Assembly: GCF_007990935.1 (NCBI RefSeq)
Contig: NZ_BJXJ01000009.1
Location: 62,001 to 126,000 of the forward strand
Source: Vibrio sagamiensis NBRC 104589
Lineage (GTDB): Bacteria; Pseudomonadota; Gammaproteobacteria; Enterobacterales; Vibrionaceae
Direction of reading: 5' to 3'
DNA length: 64,000 nucleotides
The position numbers and the translations under genes were made by a program. The notes beneath the pieces are model-generated. The model made no database searches. It saw only the letters and a list, made by a program, of their open reading frames with translations, and was not told the DNA's origin. Below, piece after piece: positions 36,380-44,954 of the stretch (position 1 is the stretch's first letter; every line of letters starts with the position of its first letter).

Positions 36380-37543
36380 ATGTCTATATTCGTTGGCTTA
36401 ATAGATAAAGACCCAATTAGACTGTTAACCCCTATACTTGATAAACGCTCTCCATGTACCCATGCTATATTTATTGGTGATAGAAGTGAATTTGCAATAT
36501 TTTTACGTGTTGAAAAAGTATTAGCAAAGCAATCTGTTACATCGGAATTTTTTGAAATTACGCAAGAACCGTCAGTAAAAGAAATTAAAAAATCAGCATT
36601 AAATCTAGCAGAAAAAGTAGCTCACCAAGAAATTCCTGTTTACCTGAATGCTAGCTGCGGATTACGTCATAGGTTGCTGTCAATTTATGAAATCTTCCAC
36701 CAATACCATTGGCCAATTTTCGTTGTTGAGCCATTTTCAGATAAACTTTGCTGGCTACTTCCTGAAGGTCGTTCGACCACTTTCATTCAAGATCACATAA
36801 AGCTGGAAGATTATCTCAGCATATTCGGAGCACAATGTGAGAGACACGATCATATAATTGAACACATCACGCTAGATAAGCTGATTGATATTGGAAACCG
36901 TTGGGCACAATCAGCCCTTGAATTAGGCTCAGGGTTAGCCGTACTCAATTACTTAGCAACTAAATGCAGAAAAAAACAAGTATTGTCGGTTGAGCTTTCT
37001 GATGTTCAACAAACTTACATTGAGTTAGGAAGGCTTATCGATGATCTGTGTCAAGTTGGTTTTGTTGACTATCAAAACGGAACTTTAACATTTAATACGG
37101 AAGACGCTAGAAAGTTTGCCAATGGCGAATGGTTGGAACTACTTGTCGATAATAATATTGAAAAACTGGTTAATGAGATACCAACCATTCAGGACAAAGC
37201 TCTCAATTTACAGGTCTGTCGACGAACAAAAAGTGAAGAAATTAAAAACGAAATCGATATCGCTGCGATAGTCAATAATAAACTGCACCTGATCGAATGT
37301 AAGACCAAAAGCATGAAAATAGATGGTGATGATACGTTATATAAACTCGAATCACTTAAAGATCTTCTCGGTGGATTTCAAGCCCGAGCAATGCTTATTA
37401 GTTTCAGGCCTCTCAAATATATTGATATATCCAGAGCCAAGGATCTAGACCTCGCTCTTATTGGCCCAGAAGAATTACCACACCTCTCAATGCACCTTAA
37501 AAAGTGGCTTAACGATGCTGGAGGCTATGAGCCAAGTTCATGA
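36380..37543 (+). CDS. CARF-domain nuclease (DUF1887; Card1/Can2-like, VC1899-type)
   Basis: A 387-aa protein built like DUF1887 enzymes: an N-terminal CARF Rossmann domain (MSIFVGLIDKDPIRLLTPIL, then YLNASCGLRHRLL at ~88-100, the ligand-loop region), a winged-helix linker (~165-245), and a C-terminal PD-(D/E)XK nuclease. The nuclease residues look intact: E250 in NGEWLE, D293 in NEIDIAAI, and E306-x-K308 in LHLIECKTKS. Card1/Can2 enzymes cut single-stranded DNA or RNA when CARF binds cyclic oligoadenylate from type III CRISPR. V. cholerae VC1899 is a structural member outside CRISPR. No cas gene or CRISPR array is in this window, so the activating ligand is unknown. AGGA precedes the ATG. 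Confidence 0.9.
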   Translation: MSIFVGLIDKDPIRLLTPILDKRSPCTHAIFIGDRSEFAIFLRVEKVLAKQSVTSEFFEITQEPSVKEIKKSALNLAEKVAHQEIPVYLNASCGLRHRLLSIYEIFHQYHWPIFVVEPFSDKLCWLLPEGRSTTFIQDHIKLEDYLSIFGAQCERHDHIIEHITLDKLIDIGNRWAQSALELGSGLAVLNYLATKCRKKQVLSVELSDVQQTYIELGRLIDDLCQVGFVDYQNGTLTFNTEDARKFANGEWLELLVDNNIEKLVNEIPTIQDKALNLQVCRRTKSEEIKNEIDIAAIVNNKLHLIECKTKSMKIDGDDTLYKLESLKDLLGGFQARAMLISFRPLKYIDISRAKDLDLALIGPEELPHLSMHLKKWLNDAGGYEPSS

Positions 37544-37586
37544 TGCAACTTTTTATTTAATAAATTTGTTATAAAAGCTTCTTAAC

Positions 37587-37612
37587 ACCCAAGTACAACC
37601 ATGCACTTGGGT
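37587..37612. repeat. Palindrome related to that at 7995-8025; probable bidirectional terminator
   Basis: ACCCAAGTAC, a six-base loop, GCACTTGGGT (one mismatch) lies between the convergent CARF-nuclease and cation-antiporter genes. The core CCCAAGT/ACTTGGG is shared with the hairpin after liuB, suggesting a dispersed element used at transcript ends. Confidence 0.65.
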
Positions 37613-37656
37613 ATAGTGAGCTTAATAAAAATTTGCTTGCCAGATTTAAATATCTA

Positions 37657-38736
37657 CTACTGAATCAAAAAATACATACTAACCGCCCATGCAGAAAACA
37701 TCGCTAACAAAACATAGGCGATAGACTTGGTGATTCTTTTATAATTGAACAGTAATGAACAACCTACTGCCGCGGTGATTCCAACAATAGACCATCGTAA
37801 AATAGTCAAATTATCATCTTGTTGCATAGGTAATGCATCTACACCATTAATCACAAACCAAGCGAATAATGGCAAGGCAAAAGCAACCGTTGTATCAAAG
37901 GTATTTGATGCCAATGGATTAGCAACTGCATCTTCATATTCACCTTTTTGTGAGTCTTTGACTGACAAAATTAGGTCAGGCACCGAAGAGGCTGCCGCAC
38001 CAAAAATGAGACCGGAAAAGAACTGAGGAACGCCAAGTACATTAGCGCTGCCTAGAACACCTTCCACCAAGATATGAGATGAACCAGAAATGACAGCGAT
38101 TGCTAATGCTAAAACGACAATTGCTCTAGTCGTTGTGAAGGTATTATTAGAGAATAAAAGCGCATTAAAGTTAAACGTAACTAGGTTACCAATAATACCT
38201 CTATCGTTAATCTCTTCATACTCATAATCTTTTTCACTTACACCATATTTTTTAGAGTCGATATAAAGGTGAATCGCATACCCCAAATAGATTAAGTTAA
38301 GTGTTAAAGCCATCCAAATAGAAAACTTTGAGAAGCCAAGACAAACAATAAGTGCCACTTCAGCCACTAATACCCAAAACACATCACGTAATAATGCACT
38401 TTTATTTAACGCGATCTGATCAGTAGATTTACCATTTTCATCTTTAGCAGAAATGATAGAGAAGGCAGGAATTACACAACCATTAAATATAGCAGAGCCC
38501 GCTGTAACACCTAACGCCACGATAACTAGTTGAGGATCATTAAACCAAAATAGACACGCTATAACTACACACATTTCTGGCATACTTGAACCCATAGCAT
38601 TTACCGTCGCTCCTTTTACACCAGCAGGTAAATTACGCCCCAAATATGCGGCTGCTTGCTCAAATGTATCACACGAATACTTGAGTAAATAACAAGCAAA
38701 AATGATCAATAAAAATGGAAAAATTATTTCAAACAC
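37657..38736 (-). CDS. CaCA-family cation (Ca2+/Na+ type) antiporter
   Basis: A 359-aa membrane protein with about ten helices and the two alpha-repeats of the Ca2+:cation antiporter superfamily: KGATVNAMGSSMPEM at 41-55 and IFGAAASSVPDLILS at 244-258. The central hydrophilic loop (~160-180) is acidic and short. It would exchange Ca2+ or another cation against Na+/H+ across the inner membrane. It adjoins a cluster with Ca-binding TerD proteins, and membrane ion transporters are regular partners in Ter systems, so a functional link is plausible but only inferred. It is transcribed toward the CARF-nuclease gene. Confidence 0.88.
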   Translation of the reverse strand: MFEIIFPFLLIIFACYLLKYSCDTFEQAAAYLGRNLPAGVKGATVNAMGSSMPEMCVVIACLFWFNDPQLVIVALGVTAGSAIFNGCVIPAFSIISAKDENGKSTDQIALNKSALLRDVFWVLVAEVALIVCLGFSKFSIWMALTLNLIYLGYAIHLYIDSKKYGVSEKDYEYEEINDRGIIGNLVTFNFNALLFSNNTFTTTRAIVVLALAIAVISGSSHILVEGVLGSANVLGVPQFFSGLIFGAAASSVPDLILSVKDSQKGEYEDAVANPLASNTFDTTVAFALPLFAWFVINGVDALPMQQDDNLTILRWSIVGITAAVGCSLLFNYKRITKSIAYVLLAMFSAWAVSMYFLIQ

Positions 38737-39210
38737 TACTGATACCTAAGTTAAATGCAGAATTAACATCGTAATAAATGTCAAATTTATGAAAGACTCT
38801 TTCATCTGATATAAAAATGATGAAAGTGACAAAGTAAGATTTCGTTATGATCTCGATAATTAAAAGATCGGCTAACGAGAATATTGCTAAACGAGGGAAT
38901 ATTTTTCAGTTCACCTAACCCTCTAGAGATTTCTACATCATTGTTTTTATTGTGTAATTAAACAGTGCTACGCACTATTTCAAGAACAACTAAATAGAAC
39001 AATCTGTTTATTATATCTTAATAAGTAGAGTTATTAATTGGTGAAATGCCAAATGTTTTATACTAACTAATAAAAAAATCCATTAGATTAAAACTAGCTG
39101 GCATAATCAAGCCAATTGACTAAATAAATAAACAATAAGTCATTAGCATCATGATAAGTAATACTTAGAGCAAGATCACGAACGTTTTTCGACCAGTAAC
39201 GTAGAGTTAT
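38737..39210. other. AT-rich intergenic region
   Basis: About 470 bp upstream of the antiporter gene, very AT-rich. It must hold the antiporter promoter. I saw no other ORF, RNA gene or repeat. Confidence 0.4.
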
Positions 39211-39420
39211 TTATAGGTCCGATTTACTAAACATTATTGATTTGCCTACTTTCGTTAAATATACATCTGGGAGAGTTGCATTAGTCTCACTATCTGCTCC
39301 TAATACCACGCGCATAGCCCATCCAACTTCACCTGTAATGCATTGATAATAAAAGAGATTACTTAACGCAATCTCTCTAAAAAGATAATGTACTTCACCA
39401 ACCGACCAGTAAAATAAACA
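39211..39420 (-). pseudogene. Coding-like remnant, unrecognised
   Basis: On the minus strand 69 codons are open from a TGA at 39421-39423 to a TAA at 39211-39213. The translation reads FYWSVGEVHYLFREIALSNL, then GEVGWAMRVVLGADSETNAT and PDVYLTKVGKSIMFSKSDL. Its residue mix looks protein-like, but no start codon with a ribosome site precedes it; the only ATG is internal. This suggests the 3' end of a gene whose 5' part has been lost, lying just downstream of the tssL operon end. The family is not recognised. Confidence 0.35.
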
Positions 39421-39496
39421 TCAAATAAAAATGAAGGAAAGCCTCAAATATATAAAATCTTAGTTATTATAATTATTTGTAAATACAAATTTGCAA

Positions 39497-40288
39497 TTAA
39501 TTATACATGTTAACTAATTGTTCAAACCTGAGTTCGACAATAATGTAAGTCGCGATATACATTGCGGTAAACACTGCAGTACTAATTCCAAGAATCCATT
39601 TTGGCGATATAACTCGCTTCAGTGGTTTCTTAAGATATTTTGCTTTGAGGTTAACCAACGAGACTTTTTCTTGATCCGCTAGTCTATCGTCACGTATGAG
39701 TCTATAGATTACATTACCGATCTCGGCAAGCTTTTCATTACCGCGTTCTTCACGGCCATATTTGCCTTGGAAGCCTAACTGTAATAACAGATAAAGAAAC
39801 TCAATAACATGACGGTATTTCCTTGGATCACTTTTTAATCGCTCTAGAATAACAAAGAATTTATCACCGCCCGATGTTTCATTATGAAACTCTGAGAGCA
39901 AACTATTTTGGCTCCAATAACTGTTTGTCCCCCACTCTTCACGACACACCGCTTCATCAATTGCAGCACATAAACAGTAGCGGATCACCAAAACCGACGC
40001 TCGATCCAGTTCCATCTCGTTCAGTTTTCGTTCTCCTTTGCGAATTTCGCGAGCGACTTGTTCACGAAATGGCATTGGGTCATCCAACCAAGGGATCGAT
40101 GAAATACAAGATAAGCTTGCAATAAGCCAAGAAAATTGATCGACTAAAGGGTTAATCCCCATCATGTCGATATTCAGATCTTGTACAGCAATATTACGTG
40201 ACAGGTCAGGGGCCGGCATGACCTCCATTGGTTTGCCGGGCTCTGGCTGGAATAAAACGACGGTTACATCTGTTTCAGCATAACTCAT
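39497..40288 (-). CDS. tssL: T6SS inner-membrane protein TssL (DotU/IcmH family)
   Basis: The short form of TssL, with a cytoplasmic DotU domain and one C-terminal membrane helix (about residues 230-252) and no peptidoglycan-binding OmpA extension. DotU hallmarks are CLCAAIDEAVCREEWG, then LLSEFHNETSGGDKFFVILERL and EFLYLLLQLGFQGKY. TssL, TssM and TssJ form the T6SS membrane complex. I prefer the ATG at 40288 (263 aa), which overlaps the tssK stop as ATGA; the longer frame adds five residues inside tssK. It is the last gene of the tssK-J-tagH block. Lacking its own anchor to peptidoglycan, the system may use a separate TagL/TagN-like protein. Confidence 0.95.
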   Translation of the reverse strand: MSYAETDVTVVLFQPEPGKPMEVMPAPDLSRNIAVQDLNIDMMGINPLVDQFSWLIASLSCISSIPWLDDPMPFREQVAREIRKGERKLNEMELDRASVLVIRYCLCAAIDEAVCREEWGTNSYWSQNSLLSEFHNETSGGDKFFVILERLKSDPRKYRHVIEFLYLLLQLGFQGKYGREERGNEKLAEIGNVIYRLIRDDRLADQEKVSLVNLKAKYLKKPLKRVISPKWILGISTAVFTAMYIATYIIVELRFEQLVNMYN

Positions 40289-41610
40289 AGACGAACAGCC
40301 CATAGTTGCAATGACAAGTTGGCGAAGTCACCCGCTACATGTAATGCAATCGCTGCGGTGTGCTTCAATGCCGCCCACTCTTCACCCGTCTTATCCAATT
40401 CGAAGTATGTGTACCCTGCATGATATGGCAGAGCACGTGGAACTACTGGCATCGGTTTGATCTCAATGCCTGGCAATTGTAAGTTGATCAGGTCGCGAAT
40501 GTTATCAATCGAGCCGATCTTAGTCTGACTGATAAATTGCGTATGAAGGATATCCAAGGTGACATCGGCTTTCACTGCCAAGATCATGGTTGTATTTTCA
40601 ATGATCTTACGATCTGGTATCGCCGCAGTACGAATACCGTAACTCTGTTCTTTAAGCGTTAATGGCATCGCTCGTTGCTCAGACATCACACTTAAGGTTC
40701 GCTTGGCACTATCTAGACCACGAGACAGACAACTGGTTAAATCGCCATGGTTGTACTTGATAAATTCGATCGGACGACGAGATACCGAGCATAATGTTGC
40801 CAATTCACCTTCCGCTTGCAATAAAATGCGATAAAGAGACTCAGGGTGAACGCCCTCAGCATTCGCAAAATGCCAAAACAGCGGCTCATAACGGTTTAAT
40901 GCTTGTAAAAGCATGAAATCAGATACCGATGAAACCCCTTGTTGGTCAACAACACCTAATCGCTGAACAATGGATTCTGCTCGGTGCTTTAGCATTGAGG
41001 CAAACTCAGTAACAAATTTATTCAAAACACTTGAAGCATGAATATCGATACAAGTTGGAATAAAACTTTCATCCAAAATAACGCTGCCATCAGGCTTCAC
41101 TTCAGAAATCTTTAGAATAGGGATAGATGTATAAGCACTTTTATCTTCATGATCGAACATGAGACGAAAATTCAACTTACCCACCATGATATTGCCTACA
41201 TCTTCCGAGTCATAACAAGCGTCAACGGTTTCTTGAGGCTCAATATGGTATCGAGCTCCTTCTTTTTGTGTGCCAAATGCTTCTGCACGCTCAGAGGGTA
41301 GCGGGCAACAAAGATAAATAACCTTATCCGACATCGAGGGATCAACATCTTTTACTTCTGGAAGCTCCGCGAGCAAAGGTAACTCAAAGGGGGTTCTATC
41401 TTGCAATATGCCTTCTGCGCGAGTAATACCGATTTTTCCTAATGCCAATAACTGAGTATTGATCTCAAGCAGTTTGATTCCCCAATGTAACGGCGAAGCA
41501 TTAGAGCTTAGCATAGTCGCTAACTTGGTCTGTGAGCGATCAAGTTGCTGAAAATGTTGCGGCTTCATGAACATTCCATCTTGCCAAACCACTGGATTGT
41601 ATAAAGACAT
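40285..41610 (-). CDS. tssK: T6SS baseplate protein TssK
   Basis: A 441-aa TssK, the trimeric adaptor linking the baseplate to the TssLM membrane complex. The N-terminus MSLYNPVVWQDGMFMKPQHF, followed by QQLDRSQT, is a hallmark of the family, and the C-terminal neck/head region includes ELDKTGEEWAALKHTAAIAL. Length is normal. The gene is flanked by tssJ (11 bp away) and tssL (ATGA overlap), the usual K-L order in this T6SS class. Confidence 0.97.
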   Translation of the reverse strand: MSLYNPVVWQDGMFMKPQHFQQLDRSQTKLATMLSSNASPLHWGIKLLEINTQLLALGKIGITRAEGILQDRTPFELPLLAELPEVKDVDPSMSDKVIYLCCPLPSERAEAFGTQKEGARYHIEPQETVDACYDSEDVGNIMVGKLNFRLMFDHEDKSAYTSIPILKISEVKPDGSVILDESFIPTCIDIHASSVLNKFVTEFASMLKHRAESIVQRLGVVDQQGVSSVSDFMLLQALNRYEPLFWHFANAEGVHPESLYRILLQAEGELATLCSVSRRPIEFIKYNHGDLTSCLSRGLDSAKRTLSVMSEQRAMPLTLKEQSYGIRTAAIPDRKIIENTTMILAVKADVTLDILHTQFISQTKIGSIDNIRDLINLQLPGIEIKPMPVVPRALPYHAGYTYFELDKTGEEWAALKHTAAIALHVAGDFANLSLQLWAVRL

Positions 41611-41621
41611 GCTTTTATTCC

Positions 41622-42122
41622 TTAAAAATAGACTTGTTCAACGCCGCGAGTGTAATCGGAGATTAGCTCACTGCCTTCTAATTTGAGTTTGATGTAGTAT
41701 TCACTCTGAGGTTCGATCATTTCGACAATACGCCATGAGGACCCATCAATATCTCTAAATGCAACAGAGAAACCTAACGCTCGTGTTTCAGGATCCAAAG
41801 TCAGCATTTGATGAATATTATCACCTGGCTGCATTTCAAATTCATAGCGTTTGATGTACTCATCACCCAACGATGCCTTATCATTTTCGAATAGAGCAAA
41901 GAAATCTAAGCTACGAAATAATACTGGTGAGGTCAGCTCATGAACCCTTAGTATCACCGGTGAAGATTGCCCTCCTTCACGCAGATTTAAGATCGAAGAA
42001 GACTCAATGATTAACTCGACTGATGATGTTTCTGGGGTAATTCCCGTCGATTCTTTAAGTTGTTCCCACATTGAACAACCTGAAAGTAAAATCAAACCAA
42101 GTAATACAATGACCTTACGCAT
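41622..42122 (-). CDS. tssJ: T6SS outer-membrane lipoprotein TssJ
   Basis: A 166-aa lipoprotein with an SPII signal MRKVIVLLGLILLSGC and C16 as the lipidated residue. The mature part is a transthyretin-like beta-sandwich, with SSVELIIESSSILNLREGG and SPVILRVHELTSPVLFRSLD strands typical of TssJ. It anchors the membrane complex to the outer membrane by binding TssM. The gene overlaps the tagH stop by 8 bp and precedes tssK by 11 bp. Confidence 0.94.
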   Translation of the reverse strand: MRKVIVLLGLILLSGCSMWEQLKESTGITPETSSVELIIESSSILNLREGGQSSPVILRVHELTSPVLFRSLDFFALFENDKASLGDEYIKRYEFEMQPGDNIHQMLTLDPETRALGFSVAFRDIDGSSWRIVEMIEPQSEYYIKLKLEGSELISDYTRGVEQVYF

Positions 42123-43809
42123 GACTGCCCCTCAACGCTTTGGTGTAGCTTTTCTTAATTAGCCCTTTCAATGAGCTTTCGTTAAGCTGACGACGGTTAC
42201 CAGAATAGAATTCGAGGTATGCACTCCATAATTTAGACTTAGTGTTAAACAACGATTTTGAGGCAAGCTCTCGCGCAAAGACGACCGGATCATTACTTTC
42301 TGATTGTTCTAATAACAGTTCATTTAATGCTTTATTAAAAGTGACTTGATGATCACTCAATTCATCCAGCATTTGTTCAACTAATTCATTAGGAGAAAGT
42401 AATTGCTGGCTGTTTAACGTCAGCATAAGCTCAGTAATATTTGCATCCATATCACCAAGTCCTGTCTCATCTTTTAATTGTTCAACTTCATGAAGTTCTT
42501 TTTGCAGTTTCTCAATACACAAGCGTAAACAAGTTCCCATTTGCTTAAACAGCAATGCTTCAGAACTCAATAACTCAGGCTTACTTACTCCCAAACCTTC
42601 ATAAAACGCTTGACTGATGTCCGTAACATCGTAGCTTTCTGGTTGTGTGACTTGTTCAGTGTTTAAGAAAGCAACATCTGTTTCCCTTTCAGTTGAGTTG
42701 ATAGTTGCAGCTGAGTCGACATTGACAACTGAATCAATAGTCGTCAATGGCTGTGCAGTTGGAGAGAAGGCTTGTGTTACCTCCTCCCATTTTTGAGCCG
42801 TCTCATTAGTTTGAGCTGGTGAGGGACTAAACTCTGGAATATCGAACTCAGGAATAAACTGTGCAGATTCAGGCTGCCTAGTACTTACAGACTCAGTCTG
42901 AACCTTCGAGTGGGGCTGAATTTGAGAATCAGCTTGTTGAAAGGCGTTCCTATCGGACAAAGGAGAGACTTTAGCATTTAATTCTTTGTTCTGCCCCGCT
43001 TGAATATTATCATCCTGCTTAACAAAGCTTTCTTGGTTCAAAAGCTTATCCTGAGTGTTATTTCGGTTTTGGGAGTGAGGCTGAGTAGAAAGGACAGGGT
43101 CTTTTCTTGAAACAAAACCACTTTTACCTTCACCTTCGCCTTCGCTGCCCATCCAGTCCTCGGGAATCAAGCTAGGAATATCAAATTCAGAGTGAATGCT
43201 GAAACTGTCATCGACAACTTGCCGAATATTTTCAACCGATTGTGGCGTTTTCGCTTGCGGCTTTTCTTCGTCACGAATGAGATGATCATCTTCAAGTTGC
43301 ATTGAAAACTTCAAATGAGCAATGGGATCATTTAAATCCACATCGTCTTGCTTAGTTTCCATGAATAACTCTTCAAGCGCACCGATCTTTTCTTCTTCTT
43401 CGACAACCGCTTCACCAAGGTTTACTAAAGGATCAGTAGAAACACGATCAGGAGCGATATCAACGGCAATATCCTGCGTTTCAACTATTTTTTCTAGGCC
43501 AACTCCAATTTCATATTGACCCAAAGATATAGTATCACCATCAACAATTGAAATAGGTTGATTTTTAAGGATCTTAGTACCGTTGACCATAGTGCCATTA
43601 GTTGATACATCACTAATGTAATACGTATCACCATAAACACTTAACAAACAGTGTGTTCCTGAAATAAAACGGTTATGGTCAATCAAGTGGAGCGCACTGC
43701 CTGGAGCTCGCCCAATTGAGCCTCCATTTTCTGGCATTTCAATATGCTTTGAACCTGTATACTCTTCTGGGCATTTAGCAATATATAGAACTAACTGATG
43801 TAAGCGCAT
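42115..43809 (-). CDS. FHA-domain T6SS protein (TagH-like)
   Basis: A 564-aa protein with an N-terminal FHA domain: GGSIGRAPGSALHL at 29-42, FISGTHCLL at 48-56 and DVSTNGTMVNG at 67-77, so the phosphothreonine-binding GR, S..H and NG elements are all present. A Gln/Ser/Pro-rich linker of about 300 residues follows, then a helical C-terminal domain (~400-560) of the type seen in T6SS FHA proteins. Such proteins read phosphorylation by the T6SS kinase, and a kinase gene lies at 57400-59403. It adjoins the structural genes tssJ and tssK. Confidence 0.9.
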   Translation of the reverse strand: MRLHQLVLYIAKCPEEYTGSKHIEMPENGGSIGRAPGSALHLIDHNRFISGTHCLLSVYGDTYYISDVSTNGTMVNGTKILKNQPISIVDGDTISLGQYEIGVGLEKIVETQDIAVDIAPDRVSTDPLVNLGEAVVEEEEKIGALEELFMETKQDDVDLNDPIAHLKFSMQLEDDHLIRDEEKPQAKTPQSVENIRQVVDDSFSIHSEFDIPSLIPEDWMGSEGEGEGKSGFVSRKDPVLSTQPHSQNRNNTQDKLLNQESFVKQDDNIQAGQNKELNAKVSPLSDRNAFQQADSQIQPHSKVQTESVSTRQPESAQFIPEFDIPEFSPSPAQTNETAQKWEEVTQAFSPTAQPLTTIDSVVNVDSAATINSTERETDVAFLNTEQVTQPESYDVTDISQAFYEGLGVSKPELLSSEALLFKQMGTCLRLCIEKLQKELHEVEQLKDETGLGDMDANITELMLTLNSQQLLSPNELVEQMLDELSDHQVTFNKALNELLLEQSESNDPVVFARELASKSLFNTKSKLWSAYLEFYSGNRRQLNESSLKGLIKKSYTKALRGSHA

Positions 43810-43818
43810 GCCTAAACC

Positions 43819-44418
43819 TTAAAATAACAAAGAGAGTGATAGTTCAAATCCACCCACACCTTCGTTGTAGATTGGAAGAATATAAGAAATTTGAGGTACG
43901 AGTTGTAAGTGTGCATCTGGATTACTACCAAGTTTGATGGCGGTACCAAAAGACGCAACGGCACCAACTTCAAACTGTTCAAAATCTTTTAATGCATCTT
44001 GTCGACGCCCACCTTCATCTACAGCCCAGCGATTTGAATACTGCGAATACCCAACAGATAGACCTGCACCAATATAAGGGGTTAGGATGCTCCAATTACC
44101 TAGAGCAAATTGAGGTACTGCGCGCAACTCTATGTTAGATAACTCTTGGTAAACACCGTTAGCGGGAGCCTCGAAGTAATCATTTGTATAGTTGAGGCCA
44201 AACCACCAACGCCACCGATTATTATCTTCATCAATTGGGCGGGTGTGAACTAAACCGTACCTGAATACACTTTTATCACCACTAGAACCTTGCTCGTAGT
44301 CCATACTTTCTATGTTTAGCATATTCACAGATACACCGTATCGTTCACCTTTTGCAGCCGCAAATGCAGAAAATAAACACATAGCGGTAATCAACCCAAT
44401 CTGACGTGGCTTTGACAT
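43819..44418 (-). CDS. Predicted outer-membrane beta-barrel protein in the T6SS cluster
   Basis: A 199-aa exported protein: a signal peptide ending near AFAAAKG, then alternating amphipathic strands such as VFRYGLVHTRPID, RWWFGLNYTNDYF and LTPYIGAGLSVGYSQY, and a terminal phenylalanine (LSLSLLF). These are the hallmarks of an OMP targeted by BamA. It is the first gene of the leftward tagH-tssJ-K-L operon, 10 bp before tagH. I do not recognise a standard Tss/Tag family. It may be a cluster-specific outer-membrane accessory, for example stabilising the membrane complex, or an unrelated OMP carried with it. Confidence 0.72.
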   Translation of the reverse strand: MSKPRQIGLITAMCLFSAFAAAKGERYGVSVNMLNIESMDYEQGSSGDKSVFRYGLVHTRPIDEDNNRWRWWFGLNYTNDYFEAPANGVYQELSNIELRAVPQFALGNWSILTPYIGAGLSVGYSQYSNRWAVDEGGRRQDALKDFEQFEVGAVASFGTAIKLGSNPDAHLQLVPQISYILPIYNEGVGGFELSLSLLF

Positions 44419-44954
44419 GTCGTCCCTCTAGAAAAGCATTTAGATATAATTAGCGGCAAAAGATAGCAATTCTCAATATATTTTCAATATGGTAAAAAAT
44501 ACCCCCACCAAATAAGGCAAATCACCTATTAATAAAAGCAATATCACTAATAAGAAGGGTAAAAAGCATCATCACAAGCATGCAAAACACTTTAGCTAAA
44601 GCCGCCTCGAACCAGCAGAATATTAGCAAAGGGTTAATTAACAGTATTTAAGAATTTGTGATTAATATAAAAATAGTAGAACGACAAACTGTAAAAATTC
44701 CTTGTAAATATTTATGTAAATTTTATGAATTTATTTCATAATGAAGAGTTTGAAACATATCACTAAAGGTAAACATGAAAATAACTTATTTTTTATTTCT
44801 TTTTTTGACAAGTATCACAAAAAGCAAAATAATAAATGATTAACAAATATTTACAGTTCATTTTTCCTCTTTTAGCTATAAAATCCGTCCGGAGAAAATT
44901 CTTAACAACGTTGTAATTAAAACATTTGGCATTAGGCCTACACTAAAAAGAACA
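44419..44954. promoter_or_regulatory. Divergent control region between the two T6SS operons
   Basis: 536 AT-rich bp between the OMP-tagH operon (leftward) and vasL-tssM (rightward). An inverted repeat TTATGAA-n5-TTCATAA at 44723-44741 could be an operator. I looked for a sigma-54 -24/-12 pair near TTGGCA at 44928, but the -12 part is absent. Both operon promoters should be here. Confidence 0.5.

Noticed and set aside
44915..44945. Possible sigma-54 promoter before vasL (TTGGCA)
   Set aside because: The -24-like element is present, but the -12 TTGC element is missing at the required distance.
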